From Acidimicrobiales bacterium (GTDB lineage Bacteria; Actinomycetota; Acidimicrobiia; Acidimicrobiales; Aldehydirespiratoraceae), in NCBI GenBank assembly GCA_041394245.1, contig JAWKIR010000002.1, positions 2,356,001 through 2,420,000 on the forward strand: a stretch of DNA of 64,000 nucleotides. The letters are read 5' to 3'. Under the pieces are notes generated by a model. That model saw only the letters and a list, made by a program, of their open reading frames with translations, was not told the origin of the DNA and made no database searches. Shown here piece after piece: positions 7,924 through 16,875 of this stretch (the first letter of the stretch is position 1; each line of letters starts with the position of its first letter). Position numbers and translations under genes: made by a program.

Positions 7924-7967
7924 CGGGCGAGGGGCTTCGGCTCCTCGCCCGCTGGGGTGATCACCCC
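7924..7967 (+). terminator. Double hairpin terminator after fliC
   Basis: A long GC-rich stem with a TTCG loop (7924-7951, arms GGGCGAGG and CCTCGCCC) is followed by a perfect palindrome, GGGGTGATCACCCC, at 7954-7967. There is no strong T tract. It would limit read-through of abundant flagellin mRNA into fliD. Confidence 0.7.
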
Positions 7968-8005
7968 TGATCTCCCCGAGATTCGACGAAAGCGATGATG
8001 ACGAC

Positions 8006-9907
8006 ATGACGAGCATCGACGGACTGATCACAGGCCTCGATACGACGTCGATCATCAATCAGCTGCTCGCCGCCGAGCGGATTCCGCAGAACCAGCTCCT
8101 CGCGAAGCAGGCGCTCGCAGAAGCCCGGGCCGATGTCTTCGCCGACCTTCGGGGTCGCTACGACGCCGTCAAGTCGGCCGCCCAGGCGCTGGACCTCCCG
8201 GACGACTGGGCCGCGCTCACCGCATCGAGCAGCAGCGACCAGGTTGCCGTGGCCGCCACGAGCGGCAGCATCACCGGGACCATCAGTTTCGTCGTGCAGC
8301 AGCGTGCGGCTGCCCACGCGGTCTACTCGACCGACACGCTGACGTCGCTCGACGACGTGGTCGCGGCCGGCGGCAGCGTCTTCTCCGCCGGCAGCTTCGA
8401 AGGACTCGGCTTCTCGGCGCTCGTCGGCGACAGCCTCGCCGAGGGCGTGCAGACGTTCGAGGTCACCGGCGAGTCCAACGCGGCGGTGACCGTCGGCGAC
8501 ACTGCGGTTCCGGAGACGCTGACGATCAGCGCGGCCAACGACGAGATCCAGCTCGCGGTGAACGGCGTCCAACGCACCCTCGACGTCGCCGATGGGACCT
8601 ACGAGACCCGCGAGGACCTGATCAGCGCCGTCAACGCAGCGATCTCGGCCGAGCCGGACTTCGTCGGCAAGGTGAAGGCGCGGCTGAACCAGGTCAACCA
8701 GATCGAGTTCATCACGATCCGTGAGGGCAGCGAAGCGACGATCCAGGTCACCGGTGGGGATCTGAACGGCGACATCGGGCTCACCGACGACCTCGTCGCG
8801 CTGACCGGCACGGACGGTGTCGTCAGCGTCAACGGCGTCGAGACGATCATCACCAACACCGACGCCGACACCGAGGTCGTGCTCGATGCCGGCACCGGAA
8901 CCATCACGGCCACCGTCTCGGGACCGTTGCGTTCCGGAACGGGAGAGGTCGAGCAGATCTCGTTCGGGACCGGTTCGCTCTCCGAGGTCGTGACCGCGGT
9001 GAATCGGGCCAAGGGGCTCGGTACGAAGGCGGCGATCGTGAAGGTCGACGAGGGCGAGTACCGCCTGCAGCTCACCGCGACCGAGACCGGCGACGACAGC
9101 GCCATCGATCTCGACCTCGGCATGTTCACGGGTCTGGGCAGCGGGTTCACCACGCTGACGAGTGGGCAGGACGCCGTTCTCCAGATCCAGGGCGTCGTGC
9201 CGTACACCGTCAGGTCGTCGGCCGACACCTTCACGGACCTCCTTCCGGGTGTCGACGTCACCTTGCAGGGAACGCCGGCCGAGACGATCACCATCGACGT
9301 CACCCGCAACGCCGAAGGACTCGCCGAGCGTGTCGGCAAGCTGGTCTCCGCGATCAATAACGTGCTGAAGGGACTGGCGGAGAGTTCGGCCTACGACAGC
9401 GAGACCGAGAAGGCGGCCCTGCTCACCGGTGACAGCACGGTCCGCCGTGCCCGCGACGACCTCACGCGAGCCTTGATCTCGCCCGTCGCCGGCGCCACGC
9501 TCAGCACGCTCGGGCTCGCCGGCGTCAAGATCCAGAACGACGGTACGTTCACGTTCGAAAAGCAGGAGTTCCTCGACGCCTACGACGCCGACCCGGCTGC
9601 CGTCGAACGGCTGTTCTCGGTGGACTTCGACAGCGAGCAGGATTCGGCCATCGGTCGGATCCTCGCCGAGGTCGACGACGCCGTCGGGTTCGGCACCGGA
9701 TACCTCCGCGGTGCCGAGGATTCCGAGAAGGCCCGCGTCGAGGACCTCGGCCAACAGGCGGCCAAGTGGGATGTGCGTCTCGAGCTGCGTGAGCGGCTTC
9801 TCCGCATGACCTACAGCCGGCTGGAGACATCCCTCGCCCAGCTGCAGTCGCAGAGCACCTGGCTCACGGGCCAGATCAACAGCCTGTCGACCCCATCCGC
9901 CGGATAG
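8006..9907 (+). CDS. fliD: Flagellar filament capping protein FliD
   Basis: Cap protein that folds flagellin at the filament tip. The 633-aa product begins MTSIDGLITGLDTTSIINQLLAAERIP, the FliD N-terminal signature. The C-terminal FliD domain includes GLAGVKIQNDGTFTFEKQEF and a terminal coiled coil ending ARVEDLGQQAAKWD through RMTYSRLETSLAQLQSQSTWLTGQI. The middle contains repeated beta-rich D2/D3 segments (TIQVTGGDLNGDIGL and similar), making it longer than the 470-aa enteric form. fliS follows 18 nt downstream. Confidence 0.95.
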   Translation: MTSIDGLITGLDTTSIINQLLAAERIPQNQLLAKQALAEARADVFADLRGRYDAVKSAAQALDLPDDWAALTASSSSDQVAVAATSGSITGTISFVVQQRAAAHAVYSTDTLTSLDDVVAAGGSVFSAGSFEGLGFSALVGDSLAEGVQTFEVTGESNAAVTVGDTAVPETLTISAANDEIQLAVNGVQRTLDVADGTYETREDLISAVNAAISAEPDFVGKVKARLNQVNQIEFITIREGSEATIQVTGGDLNGDIGLTDDLVALTGTDGVVSVNGVETIITNTDADTEVVLDAGTGTITATVSGPLRSGTGEVEQISFGTGSLSEVVTAVNRAKGLGTKAAIVKVDEGEYRLQLTATETGDDSAIDLDLGMFTGLGSGFTTLTSGQDAVLQIQGVVPYTVRSSADTFTDLLPGVDVTLQGTPAETITIDVTRNAEGLAERVGKLVSAINNVLKGLAESSAYDSETEKAALLTGDSTVRRARDDLTRALISPVAGATLSTLGLAGVKIQNDGTFTFEKQEFLDAYDADPAAVERLFSVDFDSEQDSAIGRILAEVDDAVGFGTGYLRGAEDSEKARVEDLGQQAAKWDVRLELRERLLRMTYSRLETSLAQLQSQSTWLTGQINSLSTPSAG

Positions 9908-9925
9908 CAGAAAGACCCCTGACCG

Positions 9926-10318
9926 ATGCGATCCGATGACCTTCGGCGACGATTCCAGACCGACGGCATGCAGTCCGTCTCCCCGGAACGTCTCGTCATC
10001 CTCCTCTACGAACGGGCGCGACGCGACCTCACCGAGGCTCGTGCGGCGATCGTGGCGCGCGATCACGAGACGCGAAATCGCACCCTCGTCCACGCGCAGG
10101 AGATCATCGAGGAGCTCGCCTACTCACTCCAGGTCGATGTGTGGCCGGGGGCCGAGCGTCTGCTCGCGATCTACGACTATCTGCTCCGGTTGCTCATGAA
10201 GGCCAACATCGGCTCCGACCTGCGTCCGCTGGACGAGGCCGCGAAGCTGATCGACGACCTCACGGCGTCGTGGCGCGAGGCCTACGTCTCGATCCAACCC
10301 GACACGGTGACGGCATGA
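9926..10318 (+). CDS. fliS: Flagellin export chaperone FliS
   Basis: Cytosolic chaperone that binds the flagellin C-terminus before export. The 130-aa product has the family core SPERLVILLYERARRDLTEARAAI followed by helices with AQEIIEELAYSL and LLAIYDYLLRLLMKANI. Start ATG 9926; the stop overlaps the ATG of the next small gene (10315), so the two are coupled. Confidence 0.93.
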   Translation: MRSDDLRRRFQTDGMQSVSPERLVILLYERARRDLTEARAAIVARDHETRNRTLVHAQEIIEELAYSLQVDVWPGAERLLAIYDYLLRLLMKANIGSDLRPLDEAAKLIDDLTASWREAYVSIQPDTVTA

Positions 10319-10601
10319 CGGCCGACGCCCTGGGGCTGATCCAGGAGCATCTCGACGCGCTCGCCGCGTTGACGTTGTCGGACGAGCAGGAGCAGCCGCT
10401 TCCCGAACCTCCGGACCTGTCCGGGCTCTCGCTCGACGCCGGCGACCTGGAGCGGGCCCGTGTCCTGCTGCGTGACCTCGCCGCCGCCGAGCAACGATTG
10501 GTCGGCATGCGGGTGCGCGGCGGGGCGAGATCGAGAGTCTGCGGCGGCCGCGCCGCGAGGCCCCCGCTCCGGCGCCGCGCGTACTCGACACCTCGGCATA
10601 G
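10315..10601 (+). CDS. Small FliT-position flagellar protein, apparently frameshifted
   Basis: Starts at ATG 10315, overlapping the fliS stop. About 70 codons read as a helical acidic protein (MTADALGLIQEHLDALAALT, then LERARVLLRDLAAAEQRLVGM), where a FliT-type export chaperone is normally encoded. Near 10526 the natural frame seems to be lost. In the -1 frame the sequence continues sensibly as EIESLRRPRREAPAPAP and stops at TAG 10599-10601. In the annotated frame there is no stop and the ORF runs on in frame into flgB. I infer a one-base deletion, real or from sequencing. FliT homology itself is positional only. Confidence 0.5.
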
Positions 10602-10660
10602 ACCACTGGGCCGTTCGGCCCATACGGAATGGGCCATCCGGCCCCAACGAGATGACCTTT

Positions 10661-10688
10661 CTCATCTCATCGGTGGAGCCCCCGATAC
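10661..10688 (+). promoter_or_regulatory. Candidate sigma-28-type promoter of the flgB operon
   Basis: CTCAT at 10661-10665, 15-nt spacer, then CCCGATAC at 10681-10688. It lies 116 nt before the flgB ATG. The overlapping second CTCAT at 10666 would leave only a 10-nt spacer. Confidence 0.5.
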
Positions 10689-10803
10689 TGCGGCTCGAGC
10701 ACGGACTGCTCATCGCCTGCCATGGACGGCCGGGACATCTCTCAAGGTGATCCGTGATGTACGTGATGGTGTGGACTCCACAACGGAGCGAGGTGAAGGT
10801 CCG

Positions 10804-11151
10804 ATGATGATCGGCGACGCCACGACTGCCGGTCTGCACGCCGCGCTCGACGCGCTCGACGCCCGTCGGAGCGCCCACGAGGCCAACATCGCGAACGTCG
10901 AGACCCCCGGCTACAAGGCCCGCTCCGTCGAGTTCGAGTCGGAGCTGCGCCGGGCGATGGATCGGGGCGGTGTCCCCGACGTCACCCCCGATGTCTCGAT
11001 CTCCGATGCTCCCGGCCGGGCCAACGGCAACAACGTCAACGTCGGCCAGGAGATGGTCGGCCTCACCGAGACCGCCCTCACACAGGAACTCCTGATCCGG
11101 GCGATGAACGACAAGTTCGGTCTCGTCCGCACGGCAGTCGGGAACGCCTGA
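10804..11151 (+). CDS. flgB: Flagellar basal-body rod protein FlgB
   Basis: Proximal rod subunit, 115 aa. The N-terminal rod motif is AHEANIANVETPGYKARSVEFESEL and the C-terminal helix TALTQELLIRAMNDKFGLVRTAVGNA. ATG 10804 follows a GAGGTGAAGG box at about 10789; ATG 10807 is an alternative. The open frame upstream belongs to the frameshifted small gene. The stop overlaps the flgC start. First gene of the rod, MS-ring, export-ATPase and hook transcription unit. Confidence 0.93.
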   Translation: MMIGDATTAGLHAALDALDARRSAHEANIANVETPGYKARSVEFESELRRAMDRGGVPDVTPDVSISDAPGRANGNNVNVGQEMVGLTETALTQELLIRAMNDKFGLVRTAVGNA

Positions 11152-11558
11152 TGAGCATGTTCGGAAGCCTCGCCGTCACCGCCAGCGGTATGGACGTGTA
11201 CCAGACCTGGATCGACGCGATCGCCGACAACATCGCCAACGTCAACACCGTCCGCTCGACCGACGACGAGGCGTTCCGCCAGCGCATGGTGGTCGCACAG
11301 AGCGTCGGCGGCGAGGGTGGGCAGATCGGCGACGGCGCCCGGGTCGCCGGCATCCGTCTCGGCGATGCCGAGGGCCAGCTGCGTTACGACCCCGATCATC
11401 CCCTCGCCGACGACGACGGGCTCGTACGGGCCCCGGACATGGATCTCGGACAGCAGATGACCCACCTGATCGTCGCGCAGCGTTCGTATCAGGCCAACGT
11501 CTCGGTGTTCGAACGGGCCCGAGATGCGTATCTGCGAGCACTGGAGATCGGCCGATGA
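11151..11558 (+). CDS. flgC: Flagellar basal-body rod protein FlgC
   Basis: Rod subunit, 135 aa. Starts MSMFGSLAVTASGMDVYQTWIDAIADNIANVNTV and ends with the C-terminal FlgC helix TDHLIVAQR-like segment (QMTHLIVAQRSYQANVSVFERARDAYLRALEIGR). Overlaps flgB (TGATG) and fliE (ATGA), indicating translational coupling. Confidence 0.94.
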   Translation: MSMFGSLAVTASGMDVYQTWIDAIADNIANVNTVRSTDDEAFRQRMVVAQSVGGEGGQIGDGARVAGIRLGDAEGQLRYDPDHPLADDDGLVRAPDMDLGQQMTHLIVAQRSYQANVSVFERARDAYLRALEIGR

Positions 11559-11881
11559 TCGGCGCGATCGGAGGTATTGGTGCGGCCGGCGGGGCTGCAC
11601 CGGTCACTGGCACCGGCGCGGCGGGCGCGGCCGGAACGGCGGGCAAGGCGGGCGCCGCCAGTGGCGAATTCGGATCGTCCATCACCAAGGCGTTGGACGA
11701 ACTCGACCGGTTGCACGGCACGGCCGACCAGATGGCCAACCGGGCCGCAACCGGGGAACTCGAATCGGTCACCGACTATCTGGTGGCCGCAACCGAGGCC
11801 CAGCTCGCCACCCAGGTGACGGTGGCGGTGCGCAACAAGGCCGTCGAGGCCTTCAACGACATCATGCGGATGCAGGTCTGA
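11555..11881 (+). CDS. fliE: Flagellar hook-basal body complex protein FliE
   Basis: FliE joins the MS ring to the rod. The 108-aa product has a Gly/Ala-rich N-terminus (MIGAIGGIGAAGGAAP) and the conserved C-terminal pattern ELESVTDYLVAATEAQLATQ, then RNKAVEAFNDIMRMQV. The start overlaps the flgC stop. A 67-nt gap precedes fliF. Confidence 0.93.
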   Translation: MIGAIGGIGAAGGAAPVTGTGAAGAAGTAGKAGAASGEFGSSITKALDELDRLHGTADQMANRAATGELESVTDYLVAATEAQLATQVTVAVRNKAVEAFNDIMRMQV

Positions 11882-11948
11882 TGCCGTCCGTCGCGGGTGC
11901 AGCCAGTGATCCGAGTGATGCAGCACGAGTCGTTCTACGAACCAGTGG

Positions 11949-13556
11949 GTGGATGAAGTGATCGAACAGTTCAGGGCGCGAGCCGGGGAAGTGACGGCGG
12001 GTTTCACCGCCGTGCAGAAGGTCACCATGGGCGCCGTTTTCGCGGCCGTCCTGGGTGGGCTCTGGTTCTTCGGGACCTGGGCGTCGACCACCGACATGGC
12101 CCCGCTCTATGCCGACCTCGAGACGGCGGACGCCGCCGCGATCGTGGACCAGCTCGATTCGATGGGCGTCTCCTACGAGCTCGCCGATCGCGGCCGCACC
12201 GTCCTGGTGCCGCGTGACCAGGTCTACGAGCTCCGCCTCGACCTCAGCACGGAAGGTCTTCCCAACGGTGGGTCGGAGGGCTACTCGCTCCTCGACAACC
12301 AGGGGATCACGTCGACGCAGTTCCAGCAGCGCATCGCGTTCCAGCGGGCCCTCGAGGGGGAACTGGCCGCCACTATCCGCAGCATCGATGCGGTCAACGC
12401 GGCCAGCGTGCACCTCGTCATCCCGCAGGACGACCTCTTCGCCGCCGATGACATCCACGCCACGGCGAGTGTGCTCGTCGAAACCGATTCGACCCTGGCC
12501 GCCGAACAGGTCCAGGCCATCGTGAACCTCGTCGCCGGCAGCGTCGAGGGACTCCGGGTCGATGCCGTGACGGTCGCCGACCAGACCGGCCTCGTGCTCG
12601 CCGCCCCCGGCCAGACGGCCTTCGAACGAGCCGGTGCCGGCGGCGCCACGAACCAGACCCGGGCGTTCGAACAGGCACTGGCGTCGCAGATCCAGACCAT
12701 GCTCACCGCCGTCGTCGGTCCGGGCAACGTCATGGCGACCGTCTCCGCCGAGATGGACTGGGATGCCTCCAGCACGGTCTCGGAGGTCCACACGCCATCC
12801 GTCGTCGGTGAGGGCGAAGGTCGGCTGGCCACGAGCGAGCGACTGGCGAACGAGAGCTACTCCACCAACCAGAGCGACGGCGACGGCGGGATCCTCGGCG
12901 GCAACGAGGATGGGATCGGTGCGTCCAACGAATCGACCTTCAACAGCAGCGACATCGAACGCAACTATGCCGTCGACAGTTCCATCACGACGACCGAGGA
13001 CTCCGGTGGCGACGTCCAGCGGCTCAACGTCGCCGTGCTCATCGACGAGAGTTCGAGCTCCGCGGATCAGCTCGCGGAGATCGAGGCACTCGTCGCCACC
13101 GCCGCAGGGATCGATCTCGACCGAGGCGACACGCTGGCCGTCAGCCGGTTGACGTTCGACACGACCATCGAGGACGCCCTCGCCGTGAGCGTCGAACAGA
13201 TGGCGTCCGGCGCTGCAGCCACTTCGTCCGACGGCATGATCCGCACGATCGTGCTCGGCGTGCTCGGCGTCCTGATCGTCGCCGTTGCCGGTGTGCAGCT
13301 CTGGCGGGGGCGTCGGGCCACGGAGGAGATCGAGGAACTCGACCTCGTGACCCTGACCAACAGCCTGACGGCGGGCGCGGCCCGACCGGTCATGGCGGCG
13401 GCTCCGGCCGCCGCAGGCACCTCGGGTCGACCCGCAGCGGAGACACATGCGATGACCCCCGAAGAAGAGCTGCGGGCCCTCGTCGACCAACAGCCCGATG
13501 AAGTGGCCAGGTTGCTCCGAACGTGGCTCGCCGACCGACGGGCGGTCGCCCGATGA
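11949..13556 (+). CDS. fliF: Flagellar MS-ring protein FliF
   Basis: MS-ring subunit in the cytoplasmic membrane, about 535 aa. An N-terminal helix (KVTMGAVFAAVLGGLWFFGTW) is followed by the YscJ/FliF ring-building domains (MAPLYADLETADAAAIVDQLD, SEGYSLLDNQGI, FQRALEGELAATI) and a second helix (MIRTIVLGVLGVLIVAVAGVQLW). The C-terminal tail EEELRALVDQQPDEVARLLRTWLAD is the FliG-binding region. The start could be GTG 11949 or GTG 11958; neither has a clear Shine-Dalgarno. The stop overlaps the fliG ATG. Confidence 0.95.
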   Translation: MDEVIEQFRARAGEVTAGFTAVQKVTMGAVFAAVLGGLWFFGTWASTTDMAPLYADLETADAAAIVDQLDSMGVSYELADRGRTVLVPRDQVYELRLDLSTEGLPNGGSEGYSLLDNQGITSTQFQQRIAFQRALEGELAATIRSIDAVNAASVHLVIPQDDLFAADDIHATASVLVETDSTLAAEQVQAIVNLVAGSVEGLRVDAVTVADQTGLVLAAPGQTAFERAGAGGATNQTRAFEQALASQIQTMLTAVVGPGNVMATVSAEMDWDASSTVSEVHTPSVVGEGEGRLATSERLANESYSTNQSDGDGGILGGNEDGIGASNESTFNSSDIERNYAVDSSITTTEDSGGDVQRLNVAVLIDESSSSADQLAEIEALVATAAGIDLDRGDTLAVSRLTFDTTIEDALAVSVEQMASGAAATSSDGMIRTIVLGVLGVLIVAVAGVQLWRGRRATEEIEELDLVTLTNSLTAGAARPVMAAAPAAAGTSGRPAAETHAMTPEEELRALVDQQPDEVARLLRTWLADRRAVAR

Positions 13557-14560
13557 GCCGCCTCCACGAACTCACCGGCGCCGAGAAGGCCGCCATCCTC
13601 CTGTTGAGCCTCGATCAGGAGCAGGCCGCCCGGGTGCTCAAGCAGCTCCGTGACGACGAGGTCAGTGAGATCATCACGGAGATCGCCGCCCTGCACGTGG
13701 TCGAGCAGGAGACGGTCGCCGAGATCGTCGAGGTCTTCAGTGACACCCGACGCCAGGATGTGCAGTGGACGCGGGGCGGCATCGACCAGGCTCGTGCTCT
13801 TCTCGAGAACACGGTCGAGCCGGCCCGGGTCGAGGAGATCTTCGCCCTGATGGACAAGGGTGTCATCGCGCCGCCCTTCGCATGGCTCGCCCCGGTCGCC
13901 CCCGACGACCTGGCGGCGATCCTGCAGCGTGAGAACCCGCAGACGGCCGCCATCGTGATGTCGTTCCTCGATCCCGACGCGGCAGCCGCCGTGCTCCGGG
14001 CCCTTCCCGAGGAGTACCAACAACTCGTGGGCATCCGCATCGGCGAGCTCGGTGAGCCCTCGCCCGACCTGATCGAGAAGATCGAGGTCGGACTCCGCGA
14101 GCGCATCGGCCCCGATGCCTTCAAGCGGCAGTACGGCGTGGGCGGCATCAACACCCTCGTCGCCCTGCTCAACCGGTCGGACCGCGGGACCGAGCGGGAA
14201 GTGCTCGAAGCGTTGGCCCAACACGACGAGGAGCTGGCCATCGAGGTCCGTCGCCGACTCTTCGTGTTCGAGGACATCGCCTCGCTCGACGATCGAGCCA
14301 TCCAGTCGGTGCTCCGCAGCGTCGACTCGAAGCTGCTCCCGATGGCGCTCAAGGGTGTTCGACCCGAGGTGCAGCGCAAGATCACCGACAACCTCTCGCA
14401 GCGTGCCGCGCAGAACCTCGTCGAGGAGATCGAACTCCTCGGGCCGGTGCGGGCGGCCGACGTCGAAGCCGCGCAGGCCGCGATCGTGGCGTTGATCGGT
14501 CAGCTGGAGCAGTCGGGCGAGATCATGATCAGCAGGGGGAACGATGCACTCATTGCGTGA
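13553..14560 (+). CDS. fliG: Flagellar motor switch protein FliG
   Basis: C-ring rotor subunit that contacts MotA, 335 aa. The N-domain begins MSRLHELTGAEKAAILLLSLDQEQAARVLKQL; the middle domain holds RENPQTAAIVMSFLDPDAAAAVL. The C-domain holds RRRLFVFEDIASLDDRAIQSVL with the charged torque helix following (SKLLPMALKGVRPEVQRKI). ATG 13553 overlaps the fliF stop (ATGA). No fliM or fliN is in the window. Confidence 0.96.
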   Translation: MSRLHELTGAEKAAILLLSLDQEQAARVLKQLRDDEVSEIITEIAALHVVEQETVAEIVEVFSDTRRQDVQWTRGGIDQARALLENTVEPARVEEIFALMDKGVIAPPFAWLAPVAPDDLAAILQRENPQTAAIVMSFLDPDAAAAVLRALPEEYQQLVGIRIGELGEPSPDLIEKIEVGLRERIGPDAFKRQYGVGGINTLVALLNRSDRGTEREVLEALAQHDEELAIEVRRRLFVFEDIASLDDRAIQSVLRSVDSKLLPMALKGVRPEVQRKITDNLSQRAAQNLVEEIELLGPVRAADVEAAQAAIVALIGQLEQSGEIMISRGNDALIA

Positions 14561-15116
14561 TCATCGTGCGTCGATCCGGGTGGAGGGCGCTGCCGCCGAA
14601 CCCATCCCCAACCTCTCGATCATCGGTCGTCGCGATGCCCCGGCCGAGGCCCGTCTCGAAGGATTCCGTGCCGGACGAGAAGAAGGCTTCGCAGTCGGCC
14701 GGGAGGAAGGCCGGGCCACGTCGGAAGCGGCGGTGGCGTCTGCACTCGGCGCGCTGAGCGCCCTCGTCGCCGACTACCAGCAGCGCCTCGACTTCGCTCG
14801 GGGCGAGGTCGAACAGCTCGCGGTCGCGCTCGCCGTCGAACTGGCCGAAGTGCTCCTCGGGCGTCAGCTCGCAGAGATCGAACCGGGGAGTGACGTGATC
14901 GCTCGGGCCCTTGCGCTGCGCTGCGGCGCCGAGCCGGTGCGGATCCGCATGCACCCGGCCGACGCCGCGCTGATCGGCGCGTCGGATCATCCCGACGTCA
15001 CCATCGTCCCCGACCCCGGACTCGCTCGCGGCGCCGCTGCCGCAGAATCCGGCGGAGGACTCGCCGACATCTCGATCGCCGCCGCCATCGAGCGGGTGCG
15101 GGAGGTGCTCTCGTGA
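14544..15116 (+). CDS. fliH: Flagellar export apparatus protein FliH
   Basis: FliH is the peripheral stalk-like regulator of the FliI ATPase. The 190-aa product carries a GxxxG-type helix (EGFRAGREEGFAVGREEGRA), a predicted coiled coil and a C-terminal V-ATPase-E-like domain with AVELAEVLLGRQ and IRMHPADAAL. It overlaps fliG by 17 nt and fliI by 4 nt. Sequence similarity in this family is low, so the call rests on these motifs plus position between fliG and fliI. Confidence 0.85.
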   Translation: MHSLRDHRASIRVEGAAAEPIPNLSIIGRRDAPAEARLEGFRAGREEGFAVGREEGRATSEAAVASALGALSALVADYQQRLDFARGEVEQLAVALAVELAEVLLGRQLAEIEPGSDVIARALALRCGAEPVRIRMHPADAALIGASDHPDVTIVPDPGLARGAAAAESGGGLADISIAAAIERVREVLS

Positions 15117-16453
15117 GCCTCCTCACCGACCCGACTGCGGCAACGCACTGGATGCGAGCGTGCGAAGCGGCGCGTCCGATCCGGCTCGGGACGGTGCGCC
15201 GGGTGCTGGGCAACGGTTTCGAGGTTGCCGGATTGGACGCGGCCATCGGCGACCTCGTGATGGTCGAGACCGACAAGGGTCCGCTCTCCGGCCTGGTCGT
15301 CGCGCTCCACGACGACTCCGTGGTGGTCAGCGCCTACGGCGAGCTCGATGGTCTGCGTTGCGGACAGCTCGCCTCCGCCCCGGGGGGACCGCCGCGATTG
15401 GCGGTCGGACCGGAGTTGCTCGGCCGCGTGGTCGACGCACTCGGCACACCGATCGATGACGGTCCTGCGTTCGGTGCCATGGAGCTGGTGGAGTTGGACG
15501 AGCGAGCGCCGCATCCGTTGCGTCGCCAACGGATCACGCAGCCGATGGCGGTAGGGGTGCGGGCCATCGACGCGGCGATCACTTGTGGGCGTGGCCAGCG
15601 CATCGGCATCTTCGCCGGATCCGGCGTGGGCAAGTCCACGCTGCTGTCCATGATGGTCCGCGAGGCGACTGCCGACGTGGTGGTCATCGGACTCGTCGGG
15701 GAACGCGGCCGTGAGGTCCGCGAGTTCCTCGAGAACGACCTCGGCCCCGAGGGTCTGGCGAAGTCCGTCGTGGTCGTGGCCACCGGCGACGAGCCGGCGC
15801 TCATGCGTCTCACCGCGGCCCAGAGCGCCACCCGTATCGCCGAGAGTTTCCGTGACGCCGGCAAGGACGTCCTCCTGCTCGTGGACAGCATCACCCGCTT
15901 CGCCATGGCGCAGCGCGAGATCGGGCTGGCGGCAGGAGAGTTCCCGGCCAGTCGCGGCTACCCGCCGTCCGTCCTCTCTGCGCTTCCTCGTCTGCTGGAA
16001 CGAGCCGGCGCCGGACCGCGAGGCAGTATCACCGCCTTCTACACGGTGCTGGTGGAGGGCGACGACATGAACGACCCGGTCGCGGACGCCGTGCGCGGCA
16101 TCCTCGACGGCCACATCGTCTTGACCCGGGCGCTCGCTCAGCGTGGACACTTTCCCTCGATCGACGTTCTGGCGTCGGTCTCCCGCGTGATGAACGCGGT
16201 CACCACCGCCGACCAGCAGGGGCTCGCCCGTCAGCTCCGCGAGCAACTCGCCTCCTACGAGGAGTCGAGGGACCTGATCGAAGTGGGTGCCTACGTCCCG
16301 GGGTCGAACTCCCGCACCGACCTCGCCATCGCCCGTCGCGAGCACGTGCTCGCGTTCCTCCAGCAGGACAGTCACGAACCGGTGCCGTTCGACCGGGTGT
16401 GGAGTGAACTGCGAGCGGCCGTCGGGATCACGCCGCAGGGGGTGGCATCGTGA
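15113..16453 (+). CDS. fliI: Flagellum-specific export ATPase FliI
   Basis: Cytoplasmic hexameric ATPase of flagellar type III export, 446 aa. Walker A is AGSGVGKST at residues 168-176, Walker B lies in DVLLLVDSITRFAMAQREI, and PVGRGYPPS-like sequence reads FPASRGYPPSVLSALPRLLE. The N-terminal beta-barrel and C-terminal helical domains are present. GTG 15113 overlaps the fliH stop. Confidence 0.96.
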   Translation: MSLLTDPTAATHWMRACEAARPIRLGTVRRVLGNGFEVAGLDAAIGDLVMVETDKGPLSGLVVALHDDSVVVSAYGELDGLRCGQLASAPGGPPRLAVGPELLGRVVDALGTPIDDGPAFGAMELVELDERAPHPLRRQRITQPMAVGVRAIDAAITCGRGQRIGIFAGSGVGKSTLLSMMVREATADVVVIGLVGERGREVREFLENDLGPEGLAKSVVVVATGDEPALMRLTAAQSATRIAESFRDAGKDVLLLVDSITRFAMAQREIGLAAGEFPASRGYPPSVLSALPRLLERAGAGPRGSITAFYTVLVEGDDMNDPVADAVRGILDGHIVLTRALAQRGHFPSIDVLASVSRVMNAVTTADQQGLARQLREQLASYEESRDLIEVGAYVPGSNSRTDLAIARREHVLAFLQQDSHEPVPFDRVWSELRAAVGITPQGVAS

Positions 16454-16875
16454 GCCGCACTCCGCACCGCCTGCGTCGATTGCTCGATCTGCGCCGCCGC
16501 CAGGAAGAGGCCGCCCGCATTCAGCTTGCGCAGAGCATGGCCAAGGCGGCCGAGCTCTCCGAGGAGGTTCGTCAGCGGACCGAAGCCCTCGAGTCGGTGC
16601 TGTCCGGAGCCCAGCCGCCCGCTCGTCGGAGCCATCTCGACGCCCTCGTCGAGATGACGGCGCCGGCCACGCTCGCGGCCCGGGCGGCCGAAGCATCCGC
16701 GATGAACACGGTGGTCGAGATCCGCCGGGAGTGGTCCCGCGCCGCGGTTCGTCTCAAGGGGCTCGAACGCCTCGAGGAGAACGACCGTGCCGCCGCTGAG
16801 GCCAAGGACGCCCTCGAGACGGCGCGCCAGACCGACGACGCGATCGTCGGCCGCATCGGGAGGCCCACGACATGA
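16450..16875 (+). CDS. fliJ: Flagellar export protein FliJ
   Basis: 141-aa, almost wholly helical protein beginning RTPHRLRRLLDLRRRQEEAARIQLAQSMAKAAELSEEV, the FliJ pattern of an antiparallel coiled coil that sits in the FliI ring. GTG 16450 overlaps the fliI stop and the 3' end overlaps the next ATG. The assignment relies on coiled-coil character and conserved gene order. Confidence 0.8.
   Translation: MSRTPHRLRRLLDLRRRQEEAARIQLAQSMAKAAELSEEVRQRTEALESVLSGAQPPARRSHLDALVEMTAPATLAARAAEASAMNTVVEIRREWSRAAVRLKGLERLEENDRAAAEAKDALETARQTDDAIVGRIGRPTT

Noticed and set aside
7961..10093. 710-codon open frame on the minus strand opposite fliD and fliS
   Set aside because: Composition is Arg/Gly/Asp-rich with no family similarity. 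It is a shadow of GC-biased codons; fliD on the other strand is unambiguous.
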